A stretch of 64,000 nt of DNA from Microbacterium oleivorans (GTDB lineage: Bacteria; Actinomycetota; Actinomycetes; Actinomycetales; Microbacteriaceae). The translations under genes and the position numbers were made by a program. Positions within the stretch are counted from its first letter, which is position 1; each line of letters starts with the position of its first letter. This document shows, one piece after another, positions 1 through 9,247 of the stretch. The notes under the pieces were generated by a model. The model saw only the letters and a list, made by a program, of their open reading frames with translations, was not told the origin of the DNA and ran no database searches. The DNA lies in NCBI RefSeq assembly GCF_013389665.1, contig NZ_CP058316.1, positions 2,046,001 to 2,110,000 of the forward strand, given 5' to 3'.

Positions 1-165
1 GATCGCGTTCACCACGCCGAAGATCAGGGCGATGAGCAGGAGCGTGAGCACGAGCTGCAGGTCGTCTCCCGGCGGGAAGGCCACCACGGTCACCTGCAGC
101 GCGGGCACGAGGGTCACGATCCAGATCGCGAACGCGTTGACGATCAGACGGATGACGAGGCTCAT
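1..165 (-). CDS. Phage holin family (holin 4 superfamily-like) membrane protein, N-terminal part
   Basis: The reverse strand from an ATG at 165 reads MSLVIRLIVNAFAIWIVTL and continues open to the window edge, so only the first 55 codons are present. Two hydrophobic stretches flank a short polar loop (PPGDD), and the LLLIALIFGVVNAI segment resembles the second helix of the small four-helix DUF/holin-4 family common in actinobacteria. Despite the family name these are usually chromosomal housekeeping membrane proteins of unknown role, and nothing here suggests a prophage. The C-terminal half is outside the window. The assignment rests on hydrophobic pattern and a short similarity. Confidence 0.6.
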   Translation of the reverse strand, partial: MSLVIRLIVNAFAIWIVTLVPALQVTVVAFPPGDDLQLVLTLLLIALIFGVVNAI

Positions 166-225
166 AGTGCCGTCAGTCTCGCACGGGCCCACGCATCCGT
201 CATCCGCGTGACACGTGGGCCTCCG

Positions 226-231
226 TAGACT
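226..231 (+). promoter_or_regulatory. -10 element of hisC-like gene (leaderless)
   Basis: TAGACT lies six bases before the GTG start at 238, with no Shine-Dalgarno sequence in between. The spacing places the transcription start at or next to the start codon, the arrangement repeated at many genes in this window. Confidence 0.55.
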
Positions 232-237
232 CGCAGG

Positions 238-1302
238 GTGACCGACCTGCCCGTGCGCATCCGCCCCGAGATCGCGGCGTTGCCCGCCTACCGTCAAGGC
301 CGCCAGGCCTCCGCCGACGCGTTCAAGCTGTCGAGCAACGAGAACCCCTTCGACCCGCTGCCCGGTGTCGTCGAGGCCGTACGCGCGGCGACGACCTTCA
401 ACCGGTACCCCGACGCCTCGGCGGGCCGGCTGCGCGCCCGCCTCGCCGACCGGTACGCCGTCGCCCCCGACGGCGTACACGTCGCGGCCGGCTCGGTCTC
501 GATCCTCTACCAGCTCGCTTCGGCCACCAGCGGGCCGGGCGACGAGATCATGTTCGCCTGGCGGTCGTTCGAGGCCTACCCGGGCCTGGCCGCCGTGGCC
601 GGTGCCACCGCCGTGCAGGTTCCGCTCACGGCCGAGGCGGGGCACGACCTCGATGCGATGGCGGATGCCGTCACCGACCGCACGCGGATGATCATCGTGT
701 GCAGCCCGAACAACCCGACCGGGCCGGTGGTGACCCAGGCGGCGTTCGACGCCTTCGTCGCTCGTGTGCCCCGAGACGTCCTGATCGTGCTCGACGAGGC
801 CTACGCCGAGTTCGTCACCGATCCGGATGCCGTCACCGGTGCCGCGGTCCTCGCGGCCGGGCACGCGAACGTCGTCATCCTCCGCACCTTCTCGAAGGCC
901 TACGGCCTGGCGGGGCTGCGTGTGGGCTACGCGATCGGCGACCACCGCATCCTCGACGCCGCCCGCAGCACCGGCATCCCGCTCTCGGTGACGGCGCAGG
1001 CCGAGGAGGCGGCGCTGGCCAGCCTCGACGCCGAGGACGAGCTGCTCGAGCGGGTGCGCCACATCGCGGCCCGCCGCGACGCGCTCGCCGATCGACTGCG
1101 CGGCGCCGGCTGGGACGTCCCGGTCGCGCAGGGCAACTTCGTCTGGCTGCCCGCGGGCGAGCGCACGCTCGAGATCGCGGAGGCCTTCGCCGCCGCCGGC
1201 CTCATCGTGCGCGCGTTCGCCGGTGACGGCGTGCGCATCTCCATCGGCGAAGAGGAATCGGTCGACCGGATCGTCGCCGCCGCGGCATCCGCCCTCGACT
1301 GA
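238..1302 (+). CDS. hisC: Histidinol-phosphate aminotransferase (or HisC-type aromatic aminotransferase)
   Basis: Class I/II PLP-dependent aminotransferase of 354 residues, the normal HisC length. It transfers an amino group between glutamate and imidazole-acetol phosphate (or an aromatic keto acid). Visible signatures are KLSSNENPF near residue 31, the SPNNPTG segment near residue 156, DEAYAEF near 183 and the PLP-lysine motif [18 protein letters not shown] with Lys near residue 221. GTG at 238 is chosen because TAGACT sits 6 bases upstream and no ribosome site is seen. It is not beside other his genes, so it may be the second HisC paralogue (Pat-type) that many actinobacteria use for phenylalanine or tyrosine synthesis; sequence alone does not separate these. 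Confidence 0.88.
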   Translation: MTDLPVRIRPEIAALPAYRQGRQASADAFKLSSNENPFDPLPGVVEAVRAATTFNRYPDASAGRLRARLADRYAVAPDGVHVAAGSVSILYQLASATSGPGDEIMFAWRSFEAYPGLAAVAGATAVQVPLTAEAGHDLDAMADAVTDRTRMIIVCSPNNPTGPVVTQAAFDAFVARVPRDVLIVLDEAYAEFVTDPDAVTGAAVLAAGHANVVILRTFSKAYGLAGLRVGYAIGDHRILDAARSTGIPLSVTAQAEEAALASLDAEDELLERVRHIAARRDALADRLRGAGWDVPVAQGNFVWLPAGERTLEIAEAFAAAGLIVRAFAGDGVRISIGEEESVDRIVAAAASALD

Positions 1303-1335
1303 CCCGCGTCGCGCGTCGCGCGAGACCGCGCGCGA

Positions 1336-1406
1336 ACGTCGGAGGATCGCAGCGATCTCGGAGGATCGCGGTCGAATCGTCCGAGCGGGGCGCGATTCTC
1401 CGACGT
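1336..1406. repeat. Dispersed intergenic palindrome, copy 1
   Basis: The arms run from ACGTCGGA (1336-1343) to TCCGACGT (1399-1406), with inner arms CTCGGAGGATC and GAATCGTCCGAG. The 71-base imperfect palindrome sits between the convergent aminotransferase and GH144-like genes. Copies with the same architecture are at 10936-11005 and 18332-18402. It may act as a bidirectional terminator as well as being a repeat. Confidence 0.7.
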
Positions 1407-1430
1407 CCGTGAGCGTGAGTCGGCAGCGCG

Positions 1431-2720
1431 TCAGGCGGGGGTGAAGCCGAGCGCGTGCGCACCGCGGGCGATCCAGGGATGCTGCGAGAACGCGTCCCAC
1501 ACGAGGGTCGAGCCGAGGGCGGCGGCGCCGAGCAGGGCGGTCGCGCCCTTGTTGAGCCCGTAGCGCGGCTCGGCGTACCAGGGCTCGTCGCCCTCGAGGT
1601 TCACCCCGTCGGTCGCGCCCCAGCGGTTCCACGCGCCCGGATGGTCATCGCGCAGCGCCCGGAGCGCCGGGGCGACCTCGTCGGGGGCGAGCGGCAGTGC
1701 CCCGAAGAGCGAGACCGGCGGAACGGTGCCGTCGGCATGGGGCTCCCGGAGGGCCGGGCGGGCGCCGTTGACGACGTATCCGTCCGGACCGAGCCCGGCG
1801 GCCGGGCCCCACAGACCGGCCGCGAAGGTCTTCCAGCGGTCGGACTGGTCGGCGCACCACGCCTTCGAGGCGAGGGAGGCCGCGCGTGCGTTGGCCCACC
1901 AGTCGCGCCCGTCGAGGTCGCGGACACGCTGGAACGGGTAGAACGCCAGAGGGAAGTGGTAGGTGAACAGGGTCCCGGCCGGCTCGTGCACGCACTCGTG
2001 ACCCCCGTACGACCCGACGGGCTTGTCGAACCCCCGCCAGAGGTCGCGCGCGCGGTCGTTCGACACGGCCGGGTGCCCGGCCGCGAGCAGATACATCGGC
2101 AGCTGCTCGGCCGTCATCGACCACGCGCTGACGAACCCCGCGTCGTCGGCACCGTCGGCGTAGTCGTCATCGCGGCCGCCGACCCACGCCATGCGCACGA
2201 CCGTCTTCTCGCCGCTGTCGTTGATGATCCAGTCCCAGTCGATGCGCTCGAGCAGTCGATCGGCGCGCACGGCGATCTCGGGTGCGTCGCCCGCGAAGAA
2301 GGATGCCGCCACCACCGCGCCGCACAGTGCCAGGGTCGTGTCGATCGTGGAGTACTCCGAGCGTCCCTGGCGCTCGCCGGTGCCGGCGTCGACGAAGTGG
2401 GCGAGGAAGCCGCCGCGCTGCGGCACCGATTCCTCGAGCGTGCGCAGGGTCGCGGCGACCCGGTCGCGCACCGCCACCCGGTCGAGGATGCCGCGCTCGA
2501 CGCCCACGCACCACGCGGCCAAGGCGAACCCGGTGGCGGCGACGGTGGCGACACCGGGCAGATCGTCGCGGTCGAGGACGAGTCCGCAGCCCGGGCTGTC
2601 GAGGTCGGCGGTCGCGTGATGCCACAGCCAGCGGATCGAGGCGTCCACCTCCGTCTCGGTGAGCACGCGGATGTCGTCGGGCAGGTCGGCGACGCCGGGG
2701 GCGGAGTGGGACGGGGTCAC
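1431..2720 (-). CDS. GH144 / glucoamylase-like glycoside hydrolase
   Basis: A 429-residue all-helical glycoside hydrolase of the PF10091 Glycoamylase/GH144 type; characterised GH144 members are beta-1,2-glucanases. Typical segments are SEYSTIDTTLALCGAVVAA near residue 120, the DWDWII and VRMAWVGGRDDDYAD region, and a C-terminal WYAEPRYGLNKGATALLGAA. No signal peptide is visible, so it probably acts in the cytoplasm on imported oligosaccharide. It starts with GTG overlapping the stop of the ATPase gene (GTGA), so it is the last gene of the ABC operon and translationally coupled to it. The enzyme class is fairly safe; the substrate is inferred from family and context only. Confidence 0.75.
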   Translation of the reverse strand: MTPSHSAPGVADLPDDIRVLTETEVDASIRWLWHHATADLDSPGCGLVLDRDDLPGVATVAATGFALAAWCVGVERGILDRVAVRDRVAATLRTLEESVPQRGGFLAHFVDAGTGERQGRSEYSTIDTTLALCGAVVAASFFAGDAPEIAVRADRLLERIDWDWIINDSGEKTVVRMAWVGGRDDDYADGADDAGFVSAWSMTAEQLPMYLLAAGHPAVSNDRARDLWRGFDKPVGSYGGHECVHEPAGTLFTYHFPLAFYPFQRVRDLDGRDWWANARAASLASKAWCADQSDRWKTFAAGLWGPAAGLGPDGYVVNGARPALREPHADGTVPPVSLFGALPLAPDEVAPALRALRDDHPGAWNRWGATDGVNLEGDEPWYAEPRYGLNKGATALLGAAALGSTLVWDAFSQHPWIARGAHALGFTPA

Positions 2721-4405
2721 GCGGCGGTCCTCTTCTCGAAGGGGTTGGGGATGGCGTCCAGCAGCTCGCGGGTGTACTCCGCCTGCGGGTCGTCGATGAC
2801 TCGTTCGGCCGGGCCCGACTCGATCAGCTCGCCCCCGCGGAGCACGAGGGCGTGGTTGGCGAGGCTCTTGGCCGAGAGCAGGTCGTGGGTGATGTACAGC
2901 ATCCCCACGCCGTGATCGGCGACGAGGGATTGCAGCACCTCGAGGATCTCGGCGCGGATCGAGACGTCGAGGCTCGCGATCGGCTCGTCGGCGACGATGA
3001 GCCGGGGCTCCGCCGCCAGCGCACGCGCGATGACGACGCGTTGGCGTTGGCCGCCCGACAGCTCGTGCGGAAGTCGGCCCAGGTAGCGGCCCGCCGGGGT
3101 GAGCCCGACCTGCTCGAGCAGGCTCGCCGACCGCTCGACCGCCTCGCGTCGCCCCACATGCAGGAAGTTCGCGAGAGGACGCGAGAGGGAGTACCCGACG
3201 GTGAGGGTCGGGTTCAGCGCGGCGTACGGATCCTGGAACACGTACTGCACGTTGCGGCGGTACTCGCGGGCGAGCCGGCCGCGCAGCGAGGTCAGGTCGT
3301 GCGCCTCCCCGTCGTCCTGTCCGTAGTACCGCACCGACCCCGAGGTGGGGTCGTCGATGCGCGTCAGGATGCGGGCGATCGTCGACTTCCCCGAACCCGA
3401 CTGGCCCACCAGGGCGGTGACCTCGCCCTCGCGCAGCGTGAACGAGACGTCCTTCACCGCGTCGACGTGCTCGGTGCGCAGACCCTGCCGCTTCGAGAAG
3501 CGCCGGTGCAGGTGCTCTACCTCGATGACCGGAGCGTGTTCGACCGGGGCCTCCTCCGAGACCTCCTCGGGCGCCTCGAGCTCGGCCCCGGTGTAGCCGG
3601 CCACGTCCTCGCCCAGCAGCTCGGCGTACGAGCCGACGAGGTGGATGGAGTACGGATGCTTCGGCCCGGAGGTCACGGCATCCCGAGCGCTGATGTCCTC
3701 GACGATCTCGCCCTCGTACATGACCGCCACCCGGTCGGCGAAGTCGAGCAGCGTACCCATGTCGTGCGTGATGAGGATGGCGCCGAACCGCTCGCGCTCC
3801 TGCAGCTCGCGGATCTTGTCGAGGATCGACTTCTGAACGACGACGTCGAGGCCCGTCGTGGGCTCGTCGAAGAGCACCAGCTGCGGCTGCAGAGCGAGCG
3901 CGAGCGCGAGGTTGACCCGCTGCTTCATGCCGCCCGAGAGCTCGTGGGGGTACATGTCGAGGAACCGGGCGTCGACGCTCACGAGGTCGAAGAGCTCCTC
4001 GGCGCGGGTGCGCGCGGCAGCGGCGTTCGCTCCGGTGTGCTCGGCCATGATGTCCTCGAACATCTTCCGCACCCGCACGACGGGGTTGAGGGAGTTCATG
4101 CTCGACTGGAACACCGTCGACACGTACGACCAGCGCAGCGGGCGCAGCTCGTCGTCGCCGAGCGCGGTGACGTCGCGATCGCCCCAGCGGATCGAGCCGC
4201 CGGTGATGTGGCCCGGGCTGCGCAGCAGCCGCAGCACCGCCTGGGCGAACGTGGTCTTGCCCGATCCGGACTCGCCCGCGAGCCCCACGAACTCGCCCGG
4301 CGCGACCTGCAGCGACACGTGCTTGACGGCGTCGAGGGTGGGGCCGAGCTTGGGACGGTACTGCACCGACAGGTCGTCGACGCTCAGAACGGATGCCGCG
4401 TTCAT
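2717..4405 (-). CDS. Fused double ATP-binding protein of oligopeptide/oligosaccharide ABC importer (DppD-DppF type)
   Basis: A 562-residue protein with two complete ABC domains. Domain 1 (about residues 8-260) has Walker A GESGSGKTTFAQ, signature LSGGMKQR and Walker B LVLFDEPTTGLD. Domain 2 (about 300-550) has GQSGSGKSTIAR, LSGGQRQR and LIVADEPIASLD. Both carry the family-5 transporter C-terminal tails with an HPYSIHL or YTREL motif. The open frame runs much further upstream, but ATG at 4405 is the true start: it overlaps the permease stop by ATGA and begins directly with the beta-strand of domain 1. The fusion replaces the usual two separate ATPases and fixes their ratio at 1:1. Confidence 0.9.
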   Translation of the reverse strand: MNAASVLSVDDLSVQYRPKLGPTLDAVKHVSLQVAPGEFVGLAGESGSGKTTFAQAVLRLLRSPGHITGGSIRWGDRDVTALGDDELRPLRWSYVSTVFQSSMNSLNPVVRVRKMFEDIMAEHTGANAAAARTRAEELFDLVSVDARFLDMYPHELSGGMKQRVNLALALALQPQLVLFDEPTTGLDVVVQKSILDKIRELQERERFGAILITHDMGTLLDFADRVAVMYEGEIVEDISARDAVTSGPKHPYSIHLVGSYAELLGEDVAGYTGAELEAPEEVSEEAPVEHAPVIEVEHLHRRFSKRQGLRTEHVDAVKDVSFTLREGEVTALVGQSGSGKSTIARILTRIDDPTSGSVRYYGQDDGEAHDLTSLRGRLAREYRRNVQYVFQDPYAALNPTLTVGYSLSRPLANFLHVGRREAVERSASLLEQVGLTPAGRYLGRLPHELSGGQRQRVVIARALAAEPRLIVADEPIASLDVSIRAEILEVLQSLVADHGVGMLYITHDLLSAKSLANHALVLRGGELIESGPAERVIDDPQAEYTRELLDAIPNPFEKRTAA

Positions 4406-5385
4406 GACTTCTCCTCTTCGCGCAGGTGCGGGTTGCTCAGCATGTCGACGCCGAAGTTCACGAACGTCAGCGACGTCATGAGCAGGGCGAGCATCACGCC
4501 GGGGGCGACGAGCCAGACCCACAGGCCCTGCACGAGGGCGCCGTTGGCGTTGGCCTGCGCCAGCATCTGGCCCCAGCTGACGGTGTTGGGATCTCCGAAG
4601 CCCATGAACGACAGCCCTGCCTCGGCCGCGATCGCGGCGGTCGCGGCGCCGATGAACCCCGACACGATCAGCGAGGACATGTTCGGCATGATCTCGCGGA
4701 ACACGATGCGCAGCATCCCGTCGCCGCCGAACCGCGCGGCCGTGACGTAGTCGCGGTTGCGCATCGAGATGATCAACGACCGCATCTCGCGGGAGGCTCC
4801 CGCCCAGCTCGTGATCGCGATGACGAAGACGAGCAGCCCGAGGCCGCGGGTCTCGCTGTAGGCGACGATCACCATCATCAGCGGCAGGACCGGGATCACC
4901 AGCGCCAGATTCGTCAAGAACGACAGCACGTCGTCGAGCAGCCCGCCCTCGCGGTAGCCGGCGAGCAGACCCACCACGATCGCGATGACGATCGTGGCCA
5001 GACCGCCCAGCACCCCGATCGCGAACGAGAGGCGGGTGCCGTGGACGAGCTGCGTCCAGATGTCGTAGCCGAGGGTGTTGGTGCCCATCCAATGGGCCCA
5101 GCTCGGGTCCTGCGCGGGGGTGAAGGTCGCGTCGGTGGGCCGGTAGGGCGAGAGCAGGTCGGCGAAGATCGCGACCAGCAGGAAGAACGCGAGCATGACG
5201 ATGCCCACGCGTGCCTTCCTGCTCGACCAGATGACGGCGTACCAGCGCGCCGGTCGGACGATCGCGACGACCTCCTTGGTCGAGGCGTCGTCCTCGGTCA
5301 CGCGGCGGCGGAAGGTGCGGGTCGGCTGGGTGCGCGCGGGCTGCGGCATCGAGGCCGGCTGCGGCATCGGGGTGTCTTCGGACAT
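4402..5385 (-). CDS. ABC importer permease, DppC/OppC type
   Basis: 327-residue inner-membrane permease. A 60-residue proline-rich cytoplasmic N-terminus precedes the first helix (VGIVMLAFFLLVAIFADLL), followed by the OppC-N region ending GTNTLGYDIWTQLVHG and the BPD_transp_1 domain. The EAA-loop that docks on the ATPase is seen as REMRSLIISMRNRDYVTAARFGG...FREIMPN near residue 200-230. It pairs with the DppB-type permease just upstream on the same strand and overlaps the ATPase gene by four bases. Confidence 0.9.
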   Translation of the reverse strand: MSEDTPMPQPASMPQPARTQPTRTFRRRVTEDDASTKEVVAIVRPARWYAVIWSSRKARVGIVMLAFFLLVAIFADLLSPYRPTDATFTPAQDPSWAHWMGTNTLGYDIWTQLVHGTRLSFAIGVLGGLATIVIAIVVGLLAGYREGGLLDDVLSFLTNLALVIPVLPLMMVIVAYSETRGLGLLVFVIAITSWAGASREMRSLIISMRNRDYVTAARFGGDGMLRIVFREIMPNMSSLIVSGFIGAATAAIAAEAGLSFMGFGDPNTVSWGQMLAQANANGALVQGLWVWLVAPGVMLALLMTSLTFVNFGVDMLSNPHLREEEKS

Positions 5386-5402
5386 CTGTCGTCACCTGCC
5401 TT

Positions 5403-6389
5403 TCATGCCTTGGCGCGGCGGGCGCGCGGATCGATGAGGGGATAGAGCAGATCGACGATGAAGTTCGCCGTCAGCACGATGACGATCGTGGCCAGCAGGA
5501 TCGCCTGCATGAGGGGGAAGTCGCGGTTCGAGGTGGCCTCGCCCATGAGTCGTCCCATGCCCGGATAGTCGAAGACCGTCTCGATGAGGATCGAGCCGCC
5601 CATCAGCACGCCCAGCGACAGGGCGAACCCGGTGACCACCGGCAGCAGGGCGTTGCGTGCCGCGTAGCCCAGGGCGAGGGTGCGCTGTCTGAGCCCCGCC
5701 GCGGCCCCGAGGCGGATGTAGTCCTCGCCGAGCACCTGCACCATGGTGTTGCGCATCGACAGGATGAATCCGATGGGGGCCGTGACCATGAGCGTGAGCG
5801 CGGGGAGGAACCCGTGCGAGACGACGTCGGCGATGTGCAGCGGCGTCAGTCCCGGCGTCGTGTAGCCGTAGCCGCCCGAGGCCGGGAACCACCCGAGCGT
5901 GTAGGCGAAGACGAACAGGATGATCAGGCCGATCCACACGGACTGCAGGTTGCCGACGAACGTGGACCCCACCGAGATCGTGGCATCGAACCGGCTGTTG
6001 CGACGCCACGCCGCGAACGCGCCGAGCAGCGTGCCGAGCACGAACGACAGCAGCTGCGTGAGACCCACGAGCACGAGAGTCCAGGGCAGCGCCTGGCCGA
6101 TGACCTCGGCCACCGGGTAGGGGAAGTACGTGAACGACGTTCCGAGGTCGCCCGACGCGAGCTGCCTGAGGTAGTCGATGTACGCGACGAAGACGTTGTC
6201 GGTGGAGTATCCGAGCATCGTCTTGACGGCCGCGACCTGCGCGGGGTCGATCTCGCCCTGCCCGTTGAGCTGCCGCACCATGATCTCGGCGGGGTCGCCG
6301 GGCTGCAGCCGCGGGATGATGAAGTTCAGCGTGACGGCGGCCCACAGGGTGAGCAGGAAGTAGCCGGTCTTGCGGACGTAGTACGTCAT
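5403..6389 (-). CDS. ABC importer permease, DppB/OppB type
   Basis: 328-residue permease with the DppB N-terminal signature TYYVRKTGYFLLTLWAAVTL, a periplasmic loop rich in GDPAEIMV and six predicted helices. The EAA-type loop is RNTMVQVLGEDYIRLGAAAG...RNALLPVVTGFAL around residues 205-240. Only three bases separate its ATG from the stop of the binding-protein gene, so it belongs to the same transcript. The cargo is set by the binding protein; the neighbouring glycosidases point to an oligosaccharide rather than a peptide. Confidence 0.9.
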   Translation of the reverse strand: MTYYVRKTGYFLLTLWAAVTLNFIIPRLQPGDPAEIMVRQLNGQGEIDPAQVAAVKTMLGYSTDNVFVAYIDYLRQLASGDLGTSFTYFPYPVAEVIGQALPWTLVLVGLTQLLSFVLGTLLGAFAAWRRNSRFDATISVGSTFVGNLQSVWIGLIILFVFAYTLGWFPASGGYGYTTPGLTPLHIADVVSHGFLPALTLMVTAPIGFILSMRNTMVQVLGEDYIRLGAAAGLRQRTLALGYAARNALLPVVTGFALSLGVLMGGSILIETVFDYPGMGRLMGEATSNRDFPLMQAILLATIVIVLTANFIVDLLYPLIDPRARRAKA

Positions 6390-6392
6390 GGC

Positions 6393-8084
6393 TCAGTCCT
6401 CCCCGTCGGCGTCGGCCTCACCCGGCGGGCGCAGCTCGTGCGAGAGCCGGATCAGCTGGTCGACCGGGTAGGGGTTGTCATCGCTCGGCCAGCCGACTGC
6501 GTTGTTCGTGCGGTAGATCAACCGGCTCGGCGCGTACTGCAGCGCGATGTAGGGGAACTCGGTCATGAAGACGTCCATGATCCGCCCCTCGATCTCTGCC
6601 GTGCGGCTCTCGTCGGTGGTGTTGGTCCACTCGTCGATGAGCGCGTCGATCTCGGGGTTCACGTACCGTGCGCGGTTGAGCAGCAGTTCCTGGTCGCTCG
6701 AGATCTGCGAGCTCTGCAGCTTGGCGCCGAGGTCGCGCGCCCGCTGGCACCCGCCGCTGACGAAGTCGACGGTCATGTCGAAGTCGCCGGCCTTCTGCAT
6801 GCCCTCGATGGCGTTCGGATCGGTCGTGACCATGCGCACCTGCACGCCCACGTCGGCGGCGTTGCGGGAGATGACGTCGGCCATCGCGATGACGTCCATC
6901 CATCCGGCCTGGACGCTGAAGACGAACGAGAGCGGTCGACCGTCGGCGTCGACCCGCTGCCCGTCCGCGTTCCGGGCGTAGCCGGCGGCGTCGAGCATCT
7001 CGTTCGCGCGGTCGGGGTCGTAGGGGATGAACTCCTTGCCGCGCCACTGCTCGGGCACCGCCTGCTCCTGGAACGGCAGCAGCAGCATCGTCTGGCTCGC
7101 GGGCTCCATGATGCCGAAGCTCGCCCGCTGGCTGAGCGCGTCGCGGTCGAGCGCGTAGGCGAAGGCCTCGCGGAACGCCGGATCATCGAGCACGGGGCGC
7201 TCGGTGTTCAGCGCGAGCACGGTGGTCGCGTCCGGCGGATAGAAGAAGTGCGCATTCTCGGGATCGGGCGCCACGACCGACCGGTTCGGGTTCGGGATGT
7301 CGCCGCGGTAGAGGTCCAGCGCGCCGCTGCGGAGCTTCAGCGCCCCCGAGTTGGCGTCGAACTGGCCCTCGAGCGAGAGGCGCTGCACGCGCACCTCGTC
7401 GGCGTTCCAGTAGTTCTCGTTGCGCTCGAGGACCAGCCGCCGGCCGTTGTAGGACTCCGGTGTGAACGGGCCCGTGCCGACTCCGATCTCGTCGACGAAG
7501 AGTGTCGGGTCGCCCTGGTCGGCGTAGATGTGCTCGGGCAGGATCTTCGTCGTCTGCAGGATGGCGTCGGTCTTGGGGATCGCGGCTCCGGCGAACTCGA
7601 ACACGACGGTGTGCTCGTCCAGCGCGGTGACGCTCTCGGCGGGCGCGCCGAAGAAGTCGCCCCAGAGGCCGGCCTTGTCGGCGGCGGGATACTCCTTGCC
7701 GGCCAGGAAGGTGTAGACCACGTCGTCGGCCGTGAACGGCTCTCCGTCGCTCCACTCGACACCCTCGCGAAGGGTCAGCACGAAGCGGTCCGGACCCTCC
7801 CACGTGTACCCCGTGGCCAGCCACGGCACCGCCTCGCAGGTGAAGCGGTCGCGGATCATGAGCGGTTCGAACAGCCAGGTCTGGACCGTGGCGTTGGGGG
7901 ACAGCCAGTTGTAGTTGAGCAGTCCCTGAACGGATCCGCCCGCCTCGGACGGCATCCGGATCTCGTCGATGAATCCCTCGGGGGCCGCGGGAGCGGGCTC
8001 GAGGCCGACGTTCGCGCATGCGGACGTCGTGAGCATCGCCGTCACGGCGAGGACGCCCAGCGCCAGTCGTCTGCGTCTTCTCAT
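6393..8084 (-). CDS. Family-5 extracellular solute-binding lipoprotein (probable oligosaccharide importer)
   Basis: 563-residue binding protein. The first 24 residues form a lipoprotein signal with an Arg-rich start and lipobox-like TTSAC, so it is anchored outside the membrane by Cys24. The family-5 (SBP_bac_5) body includes LREGVEWSDGEPFTADDVVYTF and FREAFAYALDRDALSQ. The frame is open far upstream, but ATG at 8084 is preceded by a strong GAGGAGG ribosome site six bases away and starts the signal peptide. Family-5 proteins bind peptides, opines, nickel or sugars; the LacI regulator, GH13 and GH144 neighbours favour a gluco-oligosaccharide. Confidence 0.88.
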   Translation of the reverse strand: MRRRRRLALGVLAVTAMLTTSACANVGLEPAPAAPEGFIDEIRMPSEAGGSVQGLLNYNWLSPNATVQTWLFEPLMIRDRFTCEAVPWLATGYTWEGPDRFVLTLREGVEWSDGEPFTADDVVYTFLAGKEYPAADKAGLWGDFFGAPAESVTALDEHTVVFEFAGAAIPKTDAILQTTKILPEHIYADQGDPTLFVDEIGVGTGPFTPESYNGRRLVLERNENYWNADEVRVQRLSLEGQFDANSGALKLRSGALDLYRGDIPNPNRSVVAPDPENAHFFYPPDATTVLALNTERPVLDDPAFREAFAYALDRDALSQRASFGIMEPASQTMLLLPFQEQAVPEQWRGKEFIPYDPDRANEMLDAAGYARNADGQRVDADGRPLSFVFSVQAGWMDVIAMADVISRNAADVGVQVRMVTTDPNAIEGMQKAGDFDMTVDFVSGGCQRARDLGAKLQSSQISSDQELLLNRARYVNPEIDALIDEWTNTTDESRTAEIEGRIMDVFMTEFPYIALQYAPSRLIYRTNNAVGWPSDDNPYPVDQLIRLSHELRPPGEADADGED

Positions 8085-8106
8085 CGGAACCTCCTCGTTC
8101 CTGAAG

Positions 8107-8131
8107 CGACCGGTCGGCCATCGACCGGTCG
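8107..8131. other. Perfect hairpin between lacI-type gene and binding-protein gene
   Basis: Two copies of the palindrome CGACCGGTCG, separated by GCCAT, form a 10-bp perfect stem with a 5-base loop. It begins seven bases after the regulator stop and lies 23 bases before the lipoprotein start. There is no T-run, so it looks more like a partial terminator or mRNA-stabilising hairpin that separates low regulator expression from high binding-protein expression. Confidence 0.55.
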
Positions 8132-8137
8132 GGTGTG

Positions 8138-9172
8138 TCAGTTCGGTGTCGCCTCCTCGGCGCAGCCGCACGATTCGCGCACGACCAGGCGGGTCGGCAG
8201 CACCGTGTGCGGCTCGATCTCGTCGCCCAGGGCTCCCGCAGCGGCGCGGGCTCCCAGCTCGACGATCGGCTGATGCACGGTGGTCAGGCGCGGCGAGGCG
8301 ATCTCGGCCAGGGCCTGGTCGTCGAAGCCGGTGACGGCGACGTCGGCCGGGATGCGGTACCCGAGGCCCGGGAGGGTCGCGAGCATGCCGATCGCCAACT
8401 CGTCGTTCGCGCAGACGAGGGCTTCGGGAAGATCGCGGGCGTCGTGCAGCTCGCGGGCGGCGACGGCTCCGCTGCGCACATCGAGACCGAGGCGCATGGG
8501 TTCGCCGGCCTCGGTGAGGCCGCGTTCGGCGAGGGCGCGGCGGAATCCGTCGTACCGCCATGCGGTGTCGGGGGAGCCCGACGGCTCGCCGACGAAGCGC
8601 ATCCGCCGGTAGCCGTGCACGTCGGCGAGATGCCCGGTGAGCTCGGCCGCCGCGCGGCGGCCGTCCGTGACGACCGTCGCGGTGTCATCCGCCTCGCCGG
8701 CCACCACGATCACCCGTCCGGTGCGGGCGAGGGCGGCGACCTCGTCGGCGGGCAGGGTGCCGCCTGCGACGATCAGGCCGTCGGTGCGTTCGGCGAGCTG
8801 ACGCACCGCGTCGACGGCATCCGGGCGCAGATGCGTGCCGACGACGTTGATGACGACACCGCGCTGCACGGCGACCGACTCGGCGCCCTCGATGAGCTGC
8901 GCGAAGTACGGACCGCCGAGGCCCGGAAGGACGATGCCGAGCGTGTTGGTGCGCTGGTACGACAGGGCGCGGCCGAGAGCCGAGGGCCGATATCCCAGTC
9001 GGTCGATGGCGCTCTGGACGCGGCGCTTGGTGTCGGCCACGACGCGCGGATCGTCGTGGGTCACCCGCGAGACCGTTGCCACCGAGACCCCGGCCTCGCG
9101 GGCGATGTCGCGGATGGTCGGGCGCGCGGCGCGGGAGTCGGATGCCACCGTCGTCACCTCGCTTCGTCGCAC
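8138..9172 (-). CDS. LacI-family transcriptional repressor of the oligosaccharide locus
   Basis: 344-residue LacI/GalR regulator. The HTH and hinge (about residues 19-70) read RPTIRDIAREAGVSVATVSRV followed by VQSAIDRLGYRPSALGRALS, then a periplasmic-binding-protein-like sensor ending DVAVTGFDDQALAEIASPRLTTV. It is the first gene of the leftward ABC/GH144 operon and diverges from the GH13 gene; two palindromic sites matching LacI-type operators lie in the divergent region. The GTG at 9172 gives a non-homologous lead; in-frame GTGs at 9157 and 9148 are equally possible starts. The inducer is probably a sugar or oligosaccharide. Confidence 0.88.
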   Translation of the reverse strand: MRRSEVTTVASDSRAARPTIRDIAREAGVSVATVSRVTHDDPRVVADTKRRVQSAIDRLGYRPSALGRALSYQRTNTLGIVLPGLGGPYFAQLIEGAESVAVQRGVVINVVGTHLRPDAVDAVRQLAERTDGLIVAGGTLPADEVAALARTGRVIVVAGEADDTATVVTDGRRAAAELTGHLADVHGYRRMRFVGEPSGSPDTAWRYDGFRRALAERGLTEAGEPMRLGLDVRSGAVAARELHDARDLPEALVCANDELAIGMLATLPGLGYRIPADVAVTGFDDQALAEIASPRLTTVHQPIVELGARAAAGALGDEIEPHTVLPTRLVVRESCGCAEEATPN

Positions 9173-9213
9173 TTCATCGTGTCCGTTCCGTGTCGCCGGG
9201 TCGTCGTCAGGGC

Positions 9214-9231
9214 GATGTAACCGGATACATC
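9214..9231. promoter_or_regulatory. LacI-type operator 1
   Basis: GATGTAACCGGATACATC is an 18-base palindrome with one mismatched pair and a central CCGG, typical of LacI/GalR operators (central CG). It lies 43 bases upstream of the regulator gene, and its centre is 32 bp from operator 2. Confidence 0.75.
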
Positions 9232-9247
9232 GGGTACCGTAACCCCT

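Noticed and set aside
1..165. Phage holin name suggesting a prophage
   Set aside because: Only one partial gene of a family that is usually chromosomal; no other phage genes, attachment sites or integrase in the window.
2852..8273. Very long open frames opposite the ABC and binding-protein genes (632 and 819 codons)
   Set aside because: They are antisense shadows caused by high GC at third positions; composition is Arg/Gly/His/Val-rich without domains, while the opposite strand has clear family motifs.
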